Source: Sphaerochaeta sp.
GTDB lineage: Bacteria; Spirochaetota; Spirochaetia; Sphaerochaetales; Sphaerochaetaceae
NCBI GenBank assembly: GCA_003446545.1
Contig: DMAO01000079.1
Coordinates: 377 to 6,751, forward strand
Direction of reading: 5' to 3'
Length of the DNA: 6,375 bases
Part shown: piece by piece, positions 5,123 to 6,375 of the stretch
Numbering within the stretch: position 1 is the first letter of the stretch
How the letters are laid out: every line of letters begins with the position of its first letter
Position numbers and translations under genes: made by a program
The notes under the pieces: generated by a model
The model's database searches: none
Seen by the model: only the letters and a program-made list of their open reading frames with translations
Told to the model about the DNA's origin: nothing

Positions 5123-6121
5123 TCAGGGGTGAAGCATCTTCTTGCCATCCTTGATAATCACTGCTGCTGAGCTTAACAGTCGCTCATCGATGGTGATGCC
5201 TAGCTTCTTTGCCACATCAAGGTTGAACCAGAGCTCGAACTGGGTAGGGTCATCAAAGAAGACAGCACCGATGTCCTTGGGGTTTTCCCCTTTGAGAATC
5301 CTTTCCACCACCTTTCCAGTCTCAACACCTACGGTATAGTAGTTGAAACCCCAGCTCATTAGAAAGTCGATATTCTCACTGCTGGTGGTATCGGTGTTGA
5401 AGAGGGGGATGCCAGCCTTGTTGCAGACATCACTGACACCGGCTATGGCGCTGACCACTGTGTTGTCGATGGCGATGTACATGGCGTCGATGCGATTGAC
5501 GATGGACTGGGCTGCCATCTTCACTTCACTGGAGTTGCTCACCGCTGCCGCTACAAACTCAATGCCACGCTCTTTACAGATGTCTCTGGCCAGCTCCATC
5601 ATCGCAACACCATTGGCTTCGCTGCTGGTGTAGATCATGCCCAGCCTTTTGGCCTTGGTTATGGAGAAGAAGGTATCCAACTGCAACTCTACAGGGTTGA
5701 GGTCTGAGATGCCTGCGATATTGGTCGCTTCTGTCCTGTCGTAGTTCGCGACCAAGCCAGCTGCCAGGGGGTCTGTTATGGCACCGAAGACCACCGGGAT
5801 ATCGGTAATTACCTGGGCAAGTGCTTGGGCAGGTGGGGTGGCAATGCCGATGACCAGGTCTTTCTTGTCGCTTTTGAACTTCTGGGCGATAGCGATTGCA
5901 GTCGCAATTTCTGCATTACAGTTCTGCAGGTCAAAGGTTGCCTTGATATCAGTGCTGTTGAGGTAGTCCTGGATTCCCTGCTCAATGGCATCGAGGGCGG
6001 GGTGGGCTACCATTTTGGAGATGCCGATGGCAACGCTGCCTTGGGGTACCTCAGCGGCTGGCTGGGCAAATAGGAATGTAGGGATTATGAGCAAGAGTAT
6101 GAGGGTGGCAAGTTTTTTCAT
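5123..6121 (-). CDS. Orphan solute-binding protein SBP2, paralogue of SBP1 (PF04392)
   Basis: This 332-residue periplasmic receptor aligns along its whole length with SBP1, and by eye well over half the positions are identical. The signal peptide is residues 1-19 (KK, leucine/isoleucine core, FLFA) with a probable cut before QPAAE, and there is no lipobox. Shared blocks include IGISKMVAHPALDA (32-45), QKFKSDK, IGIATPPAQALAQV (91-104), SNSSEVKMAAQSI, and the WGFNYYTVGVETG and FELWFNLD stretches. It differs in having about seven extra residues after GLVA (NYDRTEAT, 126-133) and different residues around the pocket-side segment NTDTTSSENIDFLMS. No permease or ATPase follows it; the only compatible ones in view belong to the SBP1 operon. 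The ATG (6119-6121) has AAGGAGA six bases upstream. It probably widens or tunes substrate capture for the same transporter. Confidence 0.92.
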   Translation of the reverse strand: MKKLATLILLLIIPTFLFAQPAAEVPQGSVAIGISKMVAHPALDAIEQGIQDYLNSTDIKATFDLQNCNAEIATAIAIAQKFKSDKKDLVIGIATPPAQALAQVITDIPVVFGAITDPLAAGLVANYDRTEATNIAGISDLNPVELQLDTFFSITKAKRLGMIYTSSEANGVAMMELARDICKERGIEFVAAAVSNSSEVKMAAQSIVNRIDAMYIAIDNTVVSAIAGVSDVCNKAGIPLFNTDTTSSENIDFLMSWGFNYYTVGVETGKVVERILKGENPKDIGAVFFDDPTQFELWFNLDVAKKLGITIDERLLSSAAVIIKDGKKMLHP

Positions 6122-6145
6122 TGAATCTCTCCTTGTGATAGTGTT

Positions 6146-6174
6146 ACTATATATAGAAACTTATCGGAACGCAA
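6146..6174 (-). promoter_or_regulatory. Promoter of SBP2
   Basis: On the minus strand TTGCGT (-35, 6169-6174), 17 bases and TATAGT (-10, 6146-6151) give a predicted start near 6139 and an 18-base leader. The -10 hexamer and spacing are the same as in the SBP1 promoter, but the ATATGCATAT and CATAC palindromes are absent, so the two receptors are probably controlled differently. Confidence 0.7.
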
Positions 6175-6272
6175 GTATCTTTGTAGAGAAACATGAAAAA
6201 TCTTTCTTGTTCCTACCCTACACCTCTTCAACCCAGTTTTTTCGCTTCTTGGATCTCTCTGGTGCATGTACT

Positions 6273-6298
6273 CTTATGATACCTATCACTATCGTAAG
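6273..6298. promoter_or_regulatory. Imperfect inverted repeat upstream of SBP2
   Basis: CTTATGATA (6273-6281) and TATCGTAAG (6290-6298) are nine-base arms with one mismatch and an eight-base spacer, about 100 bp above the SBP2 -35 box. It could be a regulator site, but the stretch 6175-6321 shows nothing else recognisable and the repeat may be fortuitous. Confidence 0.25.
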
Positions 6299-6321
6299 AA
6301 TTGCTCGACTTTACTTGTTCT

Positions 6322-6347
6322 AAAAAAAGGGGATTTTGTCATTCCCC
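6322..6347 (-). terminator. Intrinsic terminator of a gene beyond the right edge
   Basis: On the minus strand GGGGA (6343-6347 in plus coordinates) pairs with TCCCC (6329-6333) across a nine-base loop and is followed by seven Ts (6322-6328). It should end a minus-strand transcript coming from outside the window and separate it from SBP2. The remaining bases 6348-6375 are too few to identify the gene. Confidence 0.65.
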
Positions 6348-6375
6348 AACGAAGCGAGAGTAGCAAAAGCATTAC

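Noticed and set aside
6320..6375. Minus-strand open frame entering from the right edge and ending at 6320-6322
   Set aside because: It would run through the whole terminator hairpin and its T-tract, and the visible residues are too few to recognise. It is more likely the untranslated end of an upstream gene.
1..6375. CRISPR array, tRNA or rRNA gene, insertion sequence, toxin-antitoxin or phage genes
   Set aside because: No regularly spaced repeats, cloverleaf, transposase motif or matching protein was found on either strand.

Overview
The window holds six genes, all on the minus strand, so it is read from right to left. The proteins suggest a spirochaete, most likely a Sphaerochaeta/Treponema relative. 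Two periplasmic binding proteins carry mature N-termini of the spirochaete kind (short hydrophobic leader, then Ala/Gly/Glu/Pro-rich starts), the solute-binding/permease/ATPase set is of a type common in that group, and base composition is mid-GC with AT-rich promoters. The genus is an inference from style; no phylogenetic marker is present.

Layout in transcription order. (1) The right edge (6322-6375) has a minus-strand intrinsic terminator of a gene lying outside the window. (2) 6121-5123 is a solute-binding protein (SBP2) with its own promoter, followed by stem-loops that lack a T-tract. (3) 4933-4622 is a small predicted lipoprotein/membrane protein of unknown function with its own promoter. 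(4) 4621-4359 is a 263-bp regulatory region holding two pairs of perfect palindromes and a good promoter. (5) 4358-1542 is an ABC import operon: SBP1, an intercistronic terminator, then permease and ATPase sharing a TGATG stop/start. (6) 1527-62 is a terminator, then a MATE-family efflux pump whose promoter overlaps both that terminator and a palindrome, and a final bidirectional terminator that starts inside the MATE coding sequence. The left edge has two GC-rich hairpins. No gene-free stretch exceeds 300 bases.

How the parts fit. SBP1, permease and ATPase form a complete importer of the COG2984/COG4120/COG1101 type (PF04392 binding protein, PF02653 permease), the type that includes the TrpXYZ-like systems. 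The substrate cannot be read from sequence. SBP2 is a close paralogue of SBP1 without a transporter of its own and probably feeds the same permease, giving the cell two separately promoted receptors for one pore.

No wholly new gene system is evident. The protein content is ordinary. The most unusual material is the regulatory DNA: helically phased palindrome pairs upstream of SBP1, a palindrome sitting on the -10 box of the efflux pump, a direct repeat on the -35 of the small gene, and an inverted repeat that could hide that gene's ribosome binding site in read-through transcripts.
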